From Stomorhina lunata (Eukaryota; Arthropoda; Insecta; Diptera; Rhiniidae), in the NCBI GenBank assembly GCA_933228675.1, contig OW121743.1, positions 65,235,540-65,299,539 on the forward strand: a stretch of DNA of 64,000 nt, in the 5' to 3' direction. Positions 24,633 to 37,175 of this stretch are shown piece by piece. Under the pieces are notes generated by a model. That model saw nothing but the letters and a program-made list of their open reading frames with translations. It ran no database searches and was not told the DNA's origin. A program made the position numbers and the translations under genes. How positions within the stretch are numbered: the first letter of the stretch is position 1; every line of letters begins with the position of its first letter.

Positions 24633-24662
24633 CAATTATTGCTCGTTTAAGAATATAAGATA
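23215..24662 (-). mobile_element. Single-arm relative of the long-inverted-repeat element
   Basis: It starts AGTACCTGGTTGACCGAGC, carries the 120-bp GTGGCGCCAC subrepeats (23.40-24.17 kb), GGTACCAATTGAATTCGGTA and the TTTTTTACCC blocks, and ends with a TA tract and CTCGTTTAAGAATATAAGA. This is the reverse of 3895-5789. It has no second arm. At 23.33 kb it is the empty site for the MITE seen at 5443-5671. Confidence 0.8.
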
Positions 24663-25615
24663 AGATAAGGCATATCAAAAATACGATTAACTTTCAGATT
24701 TCTAAATTAACCCTTGTCTAACTAAGGTTAGACAAGGCCTCAGTTTTTTTGTAAAAATATTTTGAAAAACTAGTTTGTAATACCATTTTTAAAACCTTTT
24801 AAATATTTCATTATTAAAATTAAATTTAATCTTAATTTGATTGTCAATACATCAAATTATTTTTTTTTCAAGTTTGCCCCAATTTTTAAAACATTTTTTA
24901 ATTCTTCCAAATACCAGATAAATCATTGAATTAACTATAATTTGAGTTTCTAATAACTATAATTAATAATTTCGATTTCTTAGTTTACTTTACCACTTAA
25001 CAACTTAATCCGCCAAAATACGAATCATTAATAATTTAGTTCAATACTCGTATATTTAATTTTGAAAACATTAGAAGTCTTGAAACCAAAAACTAAATAT
25101 TGAAAACTTTTAATGATTTTTAATTTTTGATTTTAATATTTGCCAAATTTTACTTGGTTAAGAAACAATAAAAAATTGATTTGATAAATTGTTTTTTCAA
25201 AATTTTCTGTTAAGTCATATTTAAAACGTCTCAGGTTTCTCACGATTACACATCTGCAGTTTTAATATATTTTTTTTATTATTTATTTGAAAAATTTTGA
25301 CTATTAAACCAAACAAGTGTTTTTGAAACATTTAAAAAGATTAATGAATTGTTGAATGTATTCAAATGTAATATCTAAAATGTTTTAAAATTTCGTTAAT
25401 TTGCATATTCATGATGTCGAAAAGTTTAAATAGACATTAAACTGTTAAAATATCGGCAGTAGCTGATATTTAAAAATTTATTATTTTTGATCAAATTTTT
25501 AATATTTTTATTATACAGCCAGGAATGGATATTTCTTAATATTACTTAAAACATTTTGGAGGAATATATTAGAGAAATGGTTGGTCATATAGAAGATCGA
25601 AATTATTTAAAGCAA
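24663..25615. other. AT-rich stretch with a CCTTGTCTAAC hairpin
   Basis: No gene recognised. At about 24713-24738 an 11-bp perfect inverted repeat (CCTTGTCTAAC and GTTAGACAAGG, loop of about 4 nt) could form a hairpin. It is isolated and has no U-tract or other context suggesting a defined RNA. Confidence 0.4.
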
Positions 25616-25617
25616 CA

Positions 25618-25720
25618 TCAACAAGTATGAGTGTTATATTCGGCTGTACCCAATCTTATATACCCACCATCAAGTTGTGTTAAATTTAGAAGCATATCCC
25701 ACATATCTACGAGAGTAGAT
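25618..25720 (-). repeat. 3'-end fragment of the TACCCACCATCAA family
   Basis: Reverse-orientation terminus: CAAGTATGAGTGTTATATTC, GGCTGTACCCAATC, TATACCCACCATCAAGTTGTG, then GTTAAATTTAGAAGCATATC and CATATCTACGAG. Truncated after about 100 bp. Confidence 0.75.
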
Positions 25721-25968
25721 CGTTAAAAATTACTCGAGTTAATCGAGTAAAATATTCATCTTAAAACAACTCGAGTAAGATTTTTCCATAAGCTTTTTAT
25801 ATAATAAATTTAAAATAAGTAGTAAAACAAAATTTTTTAAATAAAATTATAGTGTTTTATTAACAAAAAGTTTAACAGTTTACAATAAAAAATATAAAAC
25901 CAAAAAATAAAAATTTTATCATTCTATGATTTGTACCATATATTTGTAACATATCATCACCCTAAATA

Positions 25969-27137
25969 TAGGGTGGTTAAATTTCAAGGGCCGATGTTGA
26001 TTTTGAATAAAACACAAACTATTTAGGAAATTATTGTAATTTTATTTTATTATTATATATTGGTATTACTCAATTATGTATGGAACAAAATATCGGCCAA
26101 ATCGGCGCCGCGATCACGGCGGCACACCTCCGTCCGATGGTCCAAATTTTCGATGACCCTGAGGCATAATGTAGGTTCTATGCCGTTAATGTGCCGAATT
26201 ATCTCATCCTTTAGCTCTTGAATTGTTTTTTTCAACGGTGTCAAATCACATGATCCTGGCGGCCAATTGACATCGCCATTATGTGAAATAACACGGCCAT
26301 TGAATTTGTTGCGCAAATGAGCCATTGTTTCGTTAGCTGTGTGGCAAGTGGCACCGTCCTGCTGAAACCACATATCGTCCACATCCATATCTTCCAATTC
26401 GGGCCATAGACAGTTCGTTATCATCTCACGATAGCGAACACCATTCATAAACCGCACTCTTTGTGGGTGCATTGGTTTTTCAACAATCACTCTTGGATTC
26501 TCATTCGCCCAAATGCGGCAATTCTGTTTATTGACGAATCCACTCAGGTGAAAATGTGCCTCATCACTGAAGATGATTTTCTTCGAAAATTGATCATCCA
26601 CTGTTGCCATTTCTTGCCACCATTCTGCCTATTCACGACGTTTGGAATGGTCAAGAGGCTTTAGTTCTTGAGCCAATTGCACCTTGTAAGCGTGTAAATG
26701 CAAGTCTTTATGCATAATGTTCATCAACGACGAGCGTGAGAGGTGCAATTGTTGGGCACGACGACGAGTTGAGGTGGGCGGGTCTTCAGCCACACTATCG
26801 CGAACAGCAGCAATATTTTCTGCAGTACGACCATGCACTGGTGTTCTCACATCTTCTACAGACCCGGTTTGCTCGAATTTTTCCACGATTGTTGCGATTG
26901 TACGCACATTTGGACGATCAAATTGACCAAATAAAGTGCACGATAAGCATTTTGATTTGAACGCCCATTTTCATAATAAGTCTGGATAACTTTAACACGT
27001 TGTTGGATTGCGTATCTCTCCATGGTTCAAACTGAGTAAGTCTGAAATAGAGAAATGTCAAAAAAAAAATCGAAAAAAAACTTGGAGTTTAGGTGTGGTT
27101 CACATTCAACATCGGCCCTTACAATTTAACTACCCTT
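25969..27137 (-). mobile_element. Tc1/mariner element, broken transposase lacking its third Asp
   Basis: Inverted ends TAGGGTGGTTAAATTT and a GGGCCGATGTTGA block (25969) with their reverse at 27100-27137; likely TA duplications at 25967-25968 and 27138-27139. The gene runs on the minus strand from an ATG at 27024 to 26074. A frameshift near 26.94 kb separates the first 30 or so codons, and an in-frame TAG (26629-26631) follows KPLDHSKRRE. The catalytic region keeps IIFSDEAHFHL and FQQDGATCHT. After CDLTPL the sequence jumps straight to KKTIQELKDE: an in-frame deletion of roughly 17 residues removed the third catalytic Asp and the FLWGY region. It cannot be active. Confidence 0.88.
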
Positions 27138-27404
27138 TATTTAAAGTGGGTTTATTTACTTGTAATAGATTAGTAGGATCTACGACTGCCTTTTGACTAC
27201 ATTTACAATGGGATCTTTATCTGGACTATAGTAGGATCTACGATTAATTAGGTCCTTTAATTGAACTACAGAAGGGAGTACGATTACTATAGTAGGACCT
27301 ATGATTAGATAAACTGTAGTAGTACCTACGAATACATTGAAAACTTCATTTGGGCTATAGTAGGTTTTACGATTATTAATGATACCTTTAACTTGACTAT
27401 AATA
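27138..27404. repeat. Degenerate 45-bp tandem repeat (left part)
   Basis: Loosely repeated units read GGACTATAGTAGGA, TCTACGATTA and GGTCCTTTAA in order about six times. The series continues at 29906-30060 beyond the LINE insertion, so the LINE landed inside it. It may be related to the degenerate repeat at 20.3 kb. Confidence 0.6.
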
Positions 27405-27417
27405 GGAGCTACGATTA

Positions 27418-29905
27418 GGTTAGGCAGGCAGTCGATGTTAAGTTAGCGTCACTTGGGTCCTAGAAGCGGTCCCTTTGTGGTACCTGCAGGGGATAGACTG
27501 GAAAAGAGAACGAAGAGAAATAATTCCAGGCCATCGACGAGAGGCTTATTCAAGCCATCCTGTAGCTCTGATAAACGAGTCTATTTTACGAATGTCAATA
27601 CTCGCTAGATCGGATAAATCATGCAGATAAAGTGCCCCCAGAAAGGTAGCTCTCGAAAATGAAAGAGCGGGGCAGTGGCAGAGAAGATGAGTAACCGTTT
27701 CCTCATCTTCGACGTTGTGACAGCTTCGGCAGTAGTCATAGTGTTGAAGGTTAAGCCTTCTGGCATGCAGCCCAAAAGTACAATGACCTGTTAAGGTCGA
27801 GATTAGGTTGCGAAGTCTGTGGCGAGGTAGAGAAGCCAAGCGCTTTGAACTTTTATTGTCATAAGTGGGCCATGTTTGCCTGGATATTGAACAAGTAGTT
27901 TCAAGGGACCAGGTGTTCTGCGCTGATCCGTAAAGAAGTTGCCTAATTTCTGATTTGCAGGCGGATATCGGTACTCGCGTAAATTGATCGATGTTATCCT
28001 GACTTAGGAGAGCACCGGATTTAGGAAGTCTGTCCGCAGTGGAGTTCCCAGGTATGTTGTTGTGCCCGGGTACCCAGAAAAGTTCGATATAGCAATGTCT
28101 CGCCATCTGATTTAGAGATGCCCGGCATTAACGGGTAAGAACAGATGTCGTGTGGACATTAGATAGGGATTTTATGGCAGCCTGACTGTCGATACAAAAG
28201 CGAATATCCCTGTCGTATATTCTATAGTATCTTAACCATTTGGCAGCCCTGTATATGGCCGATATCTCGAATTGAAGGATACTACACTGATCAGGAAGCC
28301 TAAAACAAATTTCCTTCCCTAAAAGTGGGATGAAGAAGCCCCCTCCCACGCCCATCTTTGACTTGGATCCGTCCGTATATACCTCCAAAAAGCCGTCATC
28401 AAGGGATGATGGGTCTCCAGAGATAGTTACAGTAAAGGATTTGTCGAAGAGTGGGATGGAAATGCAGTAGTCAATATTGTCAGGGATATTTATGAATTTA
28501 TCCAGAATAGTGGAGCGTCCTGATTGCGAATGGGACCAGGTTCCGACAGCCGAGTTAGGGGCAATTTGCTGTGCCATTAATTCGACTGGGAGCTAGTTGA
28601 GCATGACAAAGAGCGCCTTGGATGGTGTCGTTTTTAAGGCACCCGTATTCATTAGAGCGGATGTTCTTAAAATTTTTGTGAAAGAATTCCGCTGGTTTGA
28701 ATTGGTGAGTACAGGCCACCGAACCAGCGCGCCGTACATTAGTATGGGCTTGACAACCATATCAAAGATCCAGACAGTGTTAGTGGGATTGAGTCCCCAG
28801 GTTTTGCCTCTACATGAGTAGAGTGCAATAGATGCTTTGGACACACTGACTTGTTTGTTTAGGCTCCAGGACAGTTTTGAGTCCAGAATGACCCCAATAT
28901 ATTTGGCATGGTCAGTGAGCACAAGTTCAACCTTATTTAATTTTGGAAGAGTAAAGTTAGGTATTTTGTATTTCCGCGAGAAAAGTACAAGTTCCGTTTT
29001 AGTGGGATTAACTCCCAGGCCGTTAGAGATACTCCAACGGTTAAGTATGTCGAGGGCTGTTTCAAGACGTTGTGACAGGGTGTTAAAAAATTTTCCTGAC
29101 ACTGCTATAGCGACATCGTCCGCGTATGCGATAGTGTTGAATTTCAGAGAATCTAGTTTAGTGAGCAGTTTGTTAATGGCAAGGTTCCATAAAAGCGGGG
29201 ATAGTACACCTCCTTGTGGGGTCCCTCGACATGCTACCTTGTAGATTGTAGCAACGCCTATGGTTGAGCTAATGACTCTGTAGGTGAGAAGCTTACCTAC
29301 AAATGAAATAATGGATTTATCGACCTCTAAGTCCTCCATTGCCGATATAATCGACTCTGGTTTTATGTTGTTAAAAGCGCGTTCAATGTCTAGGAAGGCG
29401 GCAAGTGTAAATTCGCCGAACTCAAGAGATTTTTCAATGAAGCTAACTAGCGAGTGGAGTGCAGTCTCAATAGATTTACCTTTGTTATAGGCATGCTGTG
29501 AGCTGGAGAGGAGAGTAGTATCGATCGTAGCGCGCAGATGCGCGTCAATGATGCGCTCCAGAGTTTTTAGAAGGAAGTCCTTCGGTTTCGTATGTTTAGC
29601 CTTACCCGCTTTGGAAATGAAGACAGCATTGCACCTGGTCCAGGGTTCTGGTATATGAGATAGCCTAAGACAACCATCATATATCAGAGTTAGCCAGGGT
29701 ATAAAGAGATCGACATTATGTTGCAGATCAGCTAGGATAATGCCATCCGGACCCGCAGCTTTATACGGGTCGAAACTATCAAGAGCCCATTTAATTATTT
29801 CCCTGTTAAGAGGGATCGGAGTGGACTCGAAGACGGTGTAATTAATGGTTGTGCACGCGTTTAGGGGTTTGTAGCCTGGAAAGTGCGTTTCTAAAAGGAC
29901 CTCAA
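27418..29905 (-). mobile_element. 5'-truncated non-LTR retrotransposon with 14-bp target duplication
   Basis: The insertion is bounded by identical direct repeats AGGAGCTACGATTA at 27404-27417 and 29906-29919. The 3' end of the element (left side) has no poly-A tract. The gene inside reads on the minus strand and begins in mid-domain, so the 5' part (endonuclease and any gag-like ORF) was lost at insertion, the usual outcome of aborted target-primed reverse transcription. Confidence 0.9.
27546..29905 (-). pseudogene. LINE reverse transcriptase plus RNase H, two nonsense codons
   Basis: One frame runs through the whole truncated element. It starts within the reverse transcriptase (YKAAGPDGI near 29750). 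It continues with the fingers/palm (FLDIERAFNNI, GTPQGGVLSPLLWN, AYADDVAI). Next are an RNase H domain (LEVYTDGSKSKMGVGGGFFI, QFEISAIYRAAKWL, FCIDSQAAIKSLSN, LFWVPGHNNIPGN) and a C-terminal Cys/His region (CRSCHNVEDEETVTHLLCHC). Two in-frame stops interrupt it: TAG at 28593-28595 just before the linker to RNase H, and TAA at 28128-28130 within RNase H. About eight residues seem to be missing after KPKDF. RNase H points to the I/R1/LOA-type clades rather than jockey. The damage is limited, so the insertion is fairly recent. Confidence 0.88.
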
Positions 29906-30060
29906 AGGAGCTACGATTACAATAGGAACAATAAATTTACAATATTAGGAATTACGAATACATTGAATTGCAAAACGGATCTATTTATATCTGAACACCC
30001 TCGATTCAGAATTGACAATATTAACACCCACGATTATTTCATAAAATTATCAATTATTGC
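29906..30060. repeat. Degenerate 45-bp tandem repeat (right part)
   Basis: Continuation of the series at 27138-27404 (GGAGCTACGATTAC, AATAGGAAC, AATTACGAATACATTG), separated from it by the LINE. Confidence 0.55.
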
Positions 30061-30250
30061 TTAAAATGTGGCCTTTTTGGTGGTTTCCGGAAGTGGTTTT
30101 TATATGAAAGCTATGGTCAAATATAAACCGATTTCTATAAAATTTTATATACTAACCAATAGTTGCATAAAACTTCTCTGTTCTAAATTAAGACGCCACA
30201 CAGTGAACGGTCCCCATAGTAGAACTGGAAAAAAGTCGAATAAGTTATGG
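30061..30250 (-). repeat. Fragment of the TACCCACCATCAA family (interior)
   Basis: Reverse match to the interior blocks seen near 14.65-14.75 kb: ATGAAAGCTATGGTCAAATA, CCGATTTCTATAAAATTTTA, CCAATAGTTGCATAAAACTT and CTGTTCTAAAT. Both ends are truncated. Confidence 0.65.
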
Positions 30251-33200
30251 TAGCTTATTGAAATTTATTGCGCATGTCTCTCTTAGCCTACTATTTTCAA
30301 AAATGAATTAAAATTTTTAAAAATTCCTTTATTTTTACGGTGCGGGGACAATTAAATACCCAAAATTCCCCCATTTCAGGAATAATTATTTGTGTAAATT
30401 TCAATCTATCATTTCATATATAACGACAGAACTGAAATACATTAAGAACTATTATTAATTAATAAAGAATAAGTTATAATAAACTTACCAAATAAAACAA
30501 AAGCCAACAGATAGAAAAATTTAAAAAAAATAAATCAAAATGTCTACAATAGATAGATTATAAGATTATTATATTATTTATATTTTGACAAAAACAAGTT
30601 ATTATATCTTTATATGTTAATATTATCCCGTGCAAATAATTTTTGCATCCCAGAATTATTAAGAGAAATATTTATAAAAAAACAAGAAAACCTTTCATCA
30701 TTTGAATTCTTAAATCATTTCCCTACATCAACCCACTGTGTGCCGTGTGACAATGTTTAATGGATTTTCTGTAGAAAACTTTTACATTTCTAATAAAAAA
30801 ATTGTATATTAATTAAATAAATCTGTTAAGAAATCAGAAATTGAAAAAGGTATACAATGAAAAAAATATTGAATTTAAATTAACATAATATTTCACTAAT
30901 TAAACGATTTGGCTACTAAATTCCATTCATGGCAAAGTTTATTAGATAAATATTTAAATCAATATCATAATCATGTTATTATGACCTTTTTTAGACAAAT
31001 TTGTCATTTAATCAAATGGGATTAAACATTTTGTCATCTGAATCAATATTTATTTTTTTTTTGAAAAATTTAACTAATTTATTTTTAATAAGAAATAATT
31101 ATTAAAGATTAAAATATAATTAATAATTATAGATACATATTTTTAATATTAACGAAAAACATGTTTTTAGTAAAATTAACTTAATATTAAAAATTTATCT
31201 CAAAGATTTAAATGACATCCAATTATTCTTTCTTTGAACTAAATTTTTCGTTAGTACCTAATTAAAATTAATTAATTGAACATTTTACAAGGTCTCGTGT
31301 AAAATGTTTCTAAAAAAGTTTTTTTTTTCTATCAAAATTATTTAAGGTGTGTTTTTTTCCCATATGTCGGCACTTTTTGAAATCTTTAACATTTCTGCTC
31401 TTATTTAGTTAATAGTTTCATTATTTCTTTCTTAACTTTTGGCAAAATTGTTATATTTTATTTATTTATGTTAAACACGCTTTTTAATGATTTTTAAAAA
31501 TTCCTAAATTATATACTCAAAAACTAACATTTTGGCACTGAAAAATAGTGAAATGATTGATTTGAGCTGAGCTTATTTAGTTAAACCCCTTTAATTATAT
31601 ACCCAGATACGAATGAGTCTATTATATAGTTTCCGTTTTATTTTCTATTTCAGATTTCAAGTGTTTTATAAACATAAAACTTTTTCAATCATTCTGCGGA
31701 TATTGCATGTTCATATTAATCAAAATATATTATTTTTATTACTTTATAAAATGATGAGATTTTTTCTGAAATATTTATTTAAAAATTTAATATCGTTAAA
31801 ATGCATTTGGATTATTGAAAAAATTAAAAATTTTGTATTTTCAATATCTAAGATTTTCATTACCATTTTTAAATTTTTTGGGGAAATCGTTACAAAGCGG
31901 AACTTAATTTTTTCAATTAATTTATTTTATAATTCATTGGTGGGAGAGTCTTAAAAATATAAGAAATATTAATCCGACGACATCCACTTTTAGGTATATC
32001 GCTTAACATAGAGTCATTTCCTGAAAAGATTTAATGATATTCGCCTACATCGTTAAATATTTGTCTGGCCGACTGACCTTTCAAAGTTTGCAATCAAATT
32101 AGATATAGCACTTTTGGAGATATTTGCTCGATATTGGTGATTTGTTTTAGAATCATAAGAATCGAAAACAATTGAAACCGATGCACCGAAATTGGCTCTT
32201 CCCATCAAATTAAATCTGATATACAGAATATTAGATAAAAATGAGATAGACTAACTATATCTAGATGTCACATTTTTGATCCGATATAAAAGCTTTTTAT
32301 ATGTTCGAAATCTCCTAGCAGAGATTACAAAAAACATCACTCCTATACCCATTATCTTCTATTCTATTGACTATAGCTCCCATACAAACTCTTCTGTCAA
32401 AACGCACTAAATGAGACAAAAATGACTTAAGCGCTCGTAAATCTGAAGATAATGAGATAATCCCTAGCTTTCATATGAATTAAACAGCTTAAATATATAA
32501 GTCTTAAGAAAAAATTTGTAACAAAATTTTCCAAATATTTGTCTTTATACAAGAAAAAGAAAAGACTTTTGACCTTAGTGATGAAGGGTATCGTATGGTC
32601 GGACTTGACCGACTATAGCACTTTCTTATTTGTTTTGTTAAAGTTAATGTTCACAACAAAAATTCTTTGTTTAAATAAGATTGTAGCGGACAAAATTTCT
32701 CAACTTTTTATAAAATGGATGTCAGAGGATGAATGCTAGACAATTCTAGACATTTCGCAATTTGACAGTTAATTTTCTTCCTAACCTCAAATTTGCCACA
32801 GTTGCTTTTCTGTATGAAACTTTCGGTATAACAGTTGGATTGCAATTTCAAATTTTTGTATCAAAGTTGATTTTTAATAGAAATCTTTAGAAATCTTTGG
32901 CAAATACGAAAGTATTTTTTGTTATTTTATAAAAACCCAGCATATCCATTACAAATCCCCGTTGGCTATAGGTTATTAATTTAATAAATAGTCTTTAATA
33001 TTTACCTAAACAAATAAATTATGAAAATTGCATTTTTTTAATTACTCTATCAAAAATGTTAATTTTTTTAATTGTTGTTTTTTTTATCATTTCAACTCCA
33101 AAAATGTTTAACAAAACGTCCTTGGCTATGAATGAATGAATATCTTTTGAAAAACATTTAACATATGAAGGTACTACCCATAGATTTTCAAATGTTGTTT

Positions 33201-33484
33201 ACTTTAAAATGAACATAAAACAAACTATTAATTGTTGCAAATACAAAAAAGAAAACAATTTTTGCATAAATATTAAAATCATAAAAAAATTTCAAATGAA
33301 TTTCGTATAAGGCAGCAACAAATTTATTATTAATCAATACCTACCGTTTCAGTAGATAATGCGATGGTCTCGTGTTTCGAATGTCCAAATCAATAGGCCT
33401 AAATATGTTATGGTATAATTAAAAATTACACTAAGCTACAGAAATAAAAGACTTTGGTACCAAATGTTTTAATGATGGTTATAA
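30251..33484. other. AT-rich region without recognisable gene
   Basis: Over 3 kb of very AT-rich sequence. An ATG-initiated 113-codon frame at 31613-31954 has a composition expected of chance (Phe, Ile, Lys, Leu rich) and no motif. A dispersed-repeat scrap lies at 32571-32625. Nothing else could be supported. Confidence 0.5.
32571..32625 (+). repeat. Dispersed GGTCGGACTTGACCGAC repeat fragment
   Basis: The block TTGACCTTAGTGATGAAGGG, TATCGTATGGTCGG, ACTTGACCGACTATAG recurs reversed at 39466-39528 and, more diverged, at 51247-51297. Its extent on either side is unclear. The core can form a GTCGG/CCGAC hairpin. Confidence 0.55.
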
Positions 33485-36400
33485 TTTATCACAGGTTTTC
33501 TAAAGAAATTTTTTTTATTAAAAATTTTTCTATAGAAATTTTTTTATCAAAAATTTTACTTAGAAAATTTTTTTATCAAAAATTTTTTTATCAAAAATTT
33601 TTCTATACAAAATTTTTTCATCAAAAATTTTTCTATAGAGAATTTTTTATCAAAAATTTTTCTATACAAAATTTTTTTATCAAAAATTTTTCTATACAAA
33701 ATTTTTTTATCAAACATTTTTCTATACAAAATTTTTTTATACAAAATTTTTTTTATCAAAAAATAAAAAAAAAATAAAAAAGAATTTTCTAAGTAAAATT
33801 TTCTATAGAAAAATTTTTGTAAGAAAATTTTCTATAAAATAATTTTCTATACAAACATTTTTGATAAAAAAAATTTCTATAGAAAAATTTTTGATAAACA
33901 AATTTTCTATAGAAAAAATTTTGATAAAAAAATATAGAAAAACTATTAAAATTAAAATTGTTTAATATTAGAATTTATTTCTGTTTTGAAAAATATTCCC
34001 AATATTTACAAAAATATTCCCAATGTCTACAAAAATAATTATTTTTTTTATTAAACATTTTGCTATAGAAAATTTTTTTATTAAAAATTTTTCTATAGAA
34101 ATTTTTTTATCAAAAATTTTATTTAGAAAATTTTTTTATCAAAAATTTTTCAATACAAAATTTTTTATCGAAAAAAATAATAAAAAAATACTATAGAAAA
34201 ATTTTTGATAAAAAAATTTTCTATAGAAAAATTTTTGTAAAAAAATTTGCTATAAAAAAATTTTCTACTTTGGTACCAAATGTTTTAATGATGGTTATCA
34301 CAGATTTTCTAAAGAAAATTTTTTTTATTAAAAATTTTTCTATAGAAAATTTTTTTTATCAAAAATTTTACTTAGAAAATTTTTTTATCAAAAATTTTAC
34401 TTAGAAAAATTTTTTATCAAAAATTTTTCTATAGAAAATTTTTTTATCAAAAATTTTTCTATACAAATTTTTTTTATCGAAAAAAATCTATAGAAACATT
34501 TTTGATACAAATAGAAAATTTTTTTAAGAAAATTTTCTATAAAAAAATTTTTGATAAAAAAATGTCTATAGAAAAAATTTTGATAAATAAATTTTCTATA
34601 GAAAAATTTTTGATAAAAAAAATATAAAAATGTTTGATAAAAAAATATAGAAAAACTTTTAAAATTAAAATTGATTAATATTAGAATTTATTTCTGTTTT
34701 GAAAAATATTCCCAATATTTACAAAAATATTTCCAATGTCTACAAAAATAATAGTTTTTTTTATCAAACATTTTCCTATAGAAAATTTTTTTATCAAAAA
34801 TTTTTCTATAGAGAATTTTTTTATCAAAAATTTTTCTATACAAAATTTTTTTATCGAAAAAGATAAAAAAAATCTATAGAAAAATTTTTGATAAAAAAAT
34901 TTTCTATAGAAAAATTTTTGTAAGAAAATTTTCTATAAAATAATTTTCTATACAAACATTTTTGATAAAAAAATTTCTATAGAAAAATTTTTGATAAACA
35001 AATTTTCTATAGAAAAATTTTTGATAAAAAAAATATAGAAAAACTTTTAAAACTAAAATTGTTTAATATTATAATTTATTTCTGTTTTGAAAAATATTCC
35101 CAATATTTACAAAAATATTCCCAATGTCTACAAAAATAATTATTTTTTTTATTAAACATTTTGCTATAGAAAATTTTTTTATTAAAAATTTTTCTATAGA
35201 AATTTTTTTATCGAAAATTTTATTTAGAAAATTTTTTTATCAAAAATTTTTCTATACAAAATTTTTTTATCGAAAAAAATAAAAAAAAAATTCTAAAGAA
35301 AAATTTTTGATAAAAAGATTTTCTATAGAAAAATTTTTGTAAGAAAATTTGCTATAAAAAAATTTTCTACTTTGGTACCAAATGTTTTAATGATGGTTAT
35401 CACAGGTTTTCTAAAGAAAATTTTTTTTATTAAAAATTTTTCTATAGAAAATTTTTTTATCAAAAATTTTACTTAGAAAATTTTTTTATCAAAAATTTTT
35501 CTATACAAAATTTTTTTTTTAAAAAATTTTTCTATACAAAATTTTTTTATCGAAAAAAATAAAAAAAAATCTATAGAAACATTTTTGATAAAAATAGAAA
35601 ATATTTTTAAGAAAATTTTCTATAAAAAAATGTCTATAGAAAAATTTTTGATAAACAAATTTTCTATAGAAAAATTTTTGATAAAAAAAATATAGAAAAA
35701 TGTTTGATAAGAAAATATAGAAAAACTTTTAAAATTAAAATTGATTAATATTAGAATTTATTTCTGTTTTGAAAAATATTCCCAATATTTACAAAAATAT
35801 TTCCAATGTCTACAAAAATAATAGTTTTTTTTATCAAACATTTTCCTATAGAAAATTTTTTTATCAAAAATTTTTCTATAGAGAATTTTTTTATCAAAAA
35901 TTTTTCTATACAAAATTTTTTTATCAAAAATTTTTCTATACAAAATTTTTTTTATCGAAAAAGATAAAAAAAAATTCTATAGAAAAATTTTTGATAAAAA
36001 AAATTTCTATAGAAAAATTTTTGTAAGAAAATTTTCTATAAAAAAGTTTTCTATACAAACATTTTTGATAAAAAAATTTCTATAGAAAAATTTTTGATAA
36101 AAAAACTTTTAAAATTAAAATTGTTTAATATTAGAATTTATTTCTGTTTTGAAAAATATTCCCAATATTTACAAAAATATTCCCAATGTCTACAAAAATA
36201 ATTGTTTTTTTATCAAACATTTTTCTATAGAAAATTTTCTTATTAAACATTTTTCTATAGAAATTTTTTTTATCAAAAAAATTATTTAGAAAATTTTTTT
36301 ATTAAAAATTTTTCTATACAAAATTTTTTTATCGAAAAAAAAATAAAAAAAAAAATCTATGGAAAAATTTTTTATAAAAAAATTTTCTATAGAAAAATTT

Positions 36401-37175
36401 TTGTAAGAAAATTTTCTGTAAAAAAATTTTCTATACAAACATTTTTGATAAAAAAATTTCTATAGAAAAATTTTTGATAAAAAAATTTTCTATGGAAAAA
36501 ATTTTGAAAAAAAAAATATATAAAAATTTTTTATAAAAAAAATATAGAAAAACTTTTAAAATTAAAATTGTTTAATATTAGAATTTATTTCTGTTTTGAA
36601 AAATATTCCCAATATTTACAAAAATATTTCCAATGTCTACAAAAATAATAGTTTTTTTATCAAACATTTTCCTATAGAAAATTTTTTTATCAACATTTTT
36701 TCTATAGAGAATTTCTTTATCAAAAATTTTTCTATAGAAAATTTTTTTATCAAAAATTTTTCTATAGATTTTTTTTTTATTTTTTTTAATAAAAAAATGT
36801 TTTTATCAAAAATTTTTCTATAGAAATTTTTTTATCAAAAATGTTTGTATAGAAAATTTTTTTATAGAAAATTTTCTTACAAAAATTTTTCTATAGAAAA
36901 TTTTTTTATCAAAAATTTTTCTATAGATTTTTTTTTTATTTTTTTTAATAAAAAAATTTTCTATAGAAAAATTTTTGTAAGAAAAATTTCTATAAAAAAA
37001 TTTTCTATACAAACATTTTTGATAAAAAAATTTCTATAGAAAAATTTTTGATAAAAACATTTTCTATAGAAAAAAATTTGATAAAAAAAATGATAAAAAA
37101 ATTTTTGATAAAAAAAAAAAATGTAGAAAAACTTGTTTAATATTAGAATTTATTTCTATTTTGAAAAATATTCTC
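33485..37175. repeat. Higher-order satellite with alternating inverted arms
   Basis: The basic unit combines the palindrome TTTCTATAGAAA with ATTTTTTTATCAAAAA. Each higher-order unit has a forward arm (repeated ATCAAAAATTTTTCTATAG), a centre of A-rich AAAATAAAAAAAA, and a reverse arm (CTATAGAAAAATTTTTGAT). Then comes a 70-bp spacer containing AGAATTTATTTCTG and AATATTCCCAATATTTAC. Spacers occur near 33.97, 34.68, 35.07, 35.75, 36.13, 36.58 and 37.14 kb. A second marker (TTTGGTACCAAATGTTTTAA) appears near 33.46, 34.26 and 35.36 kb. Each unit is therefore a large imperfect palindrome. Phe/Lys-rich open frames here are translated repeat. Confidence 0.9.

Noticed and set aside
31613..31954. 113-codon ATG frame
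   Set aside because: Composition typical of AT-rich chance frames, no motif, no promoter or splice context.
33454..37039. Several Phe/Lys-rich open frames within the satellite
   Set aside because: They follow the repeat unit exactly and appear in both strands; simple translation of palindromic repeats.
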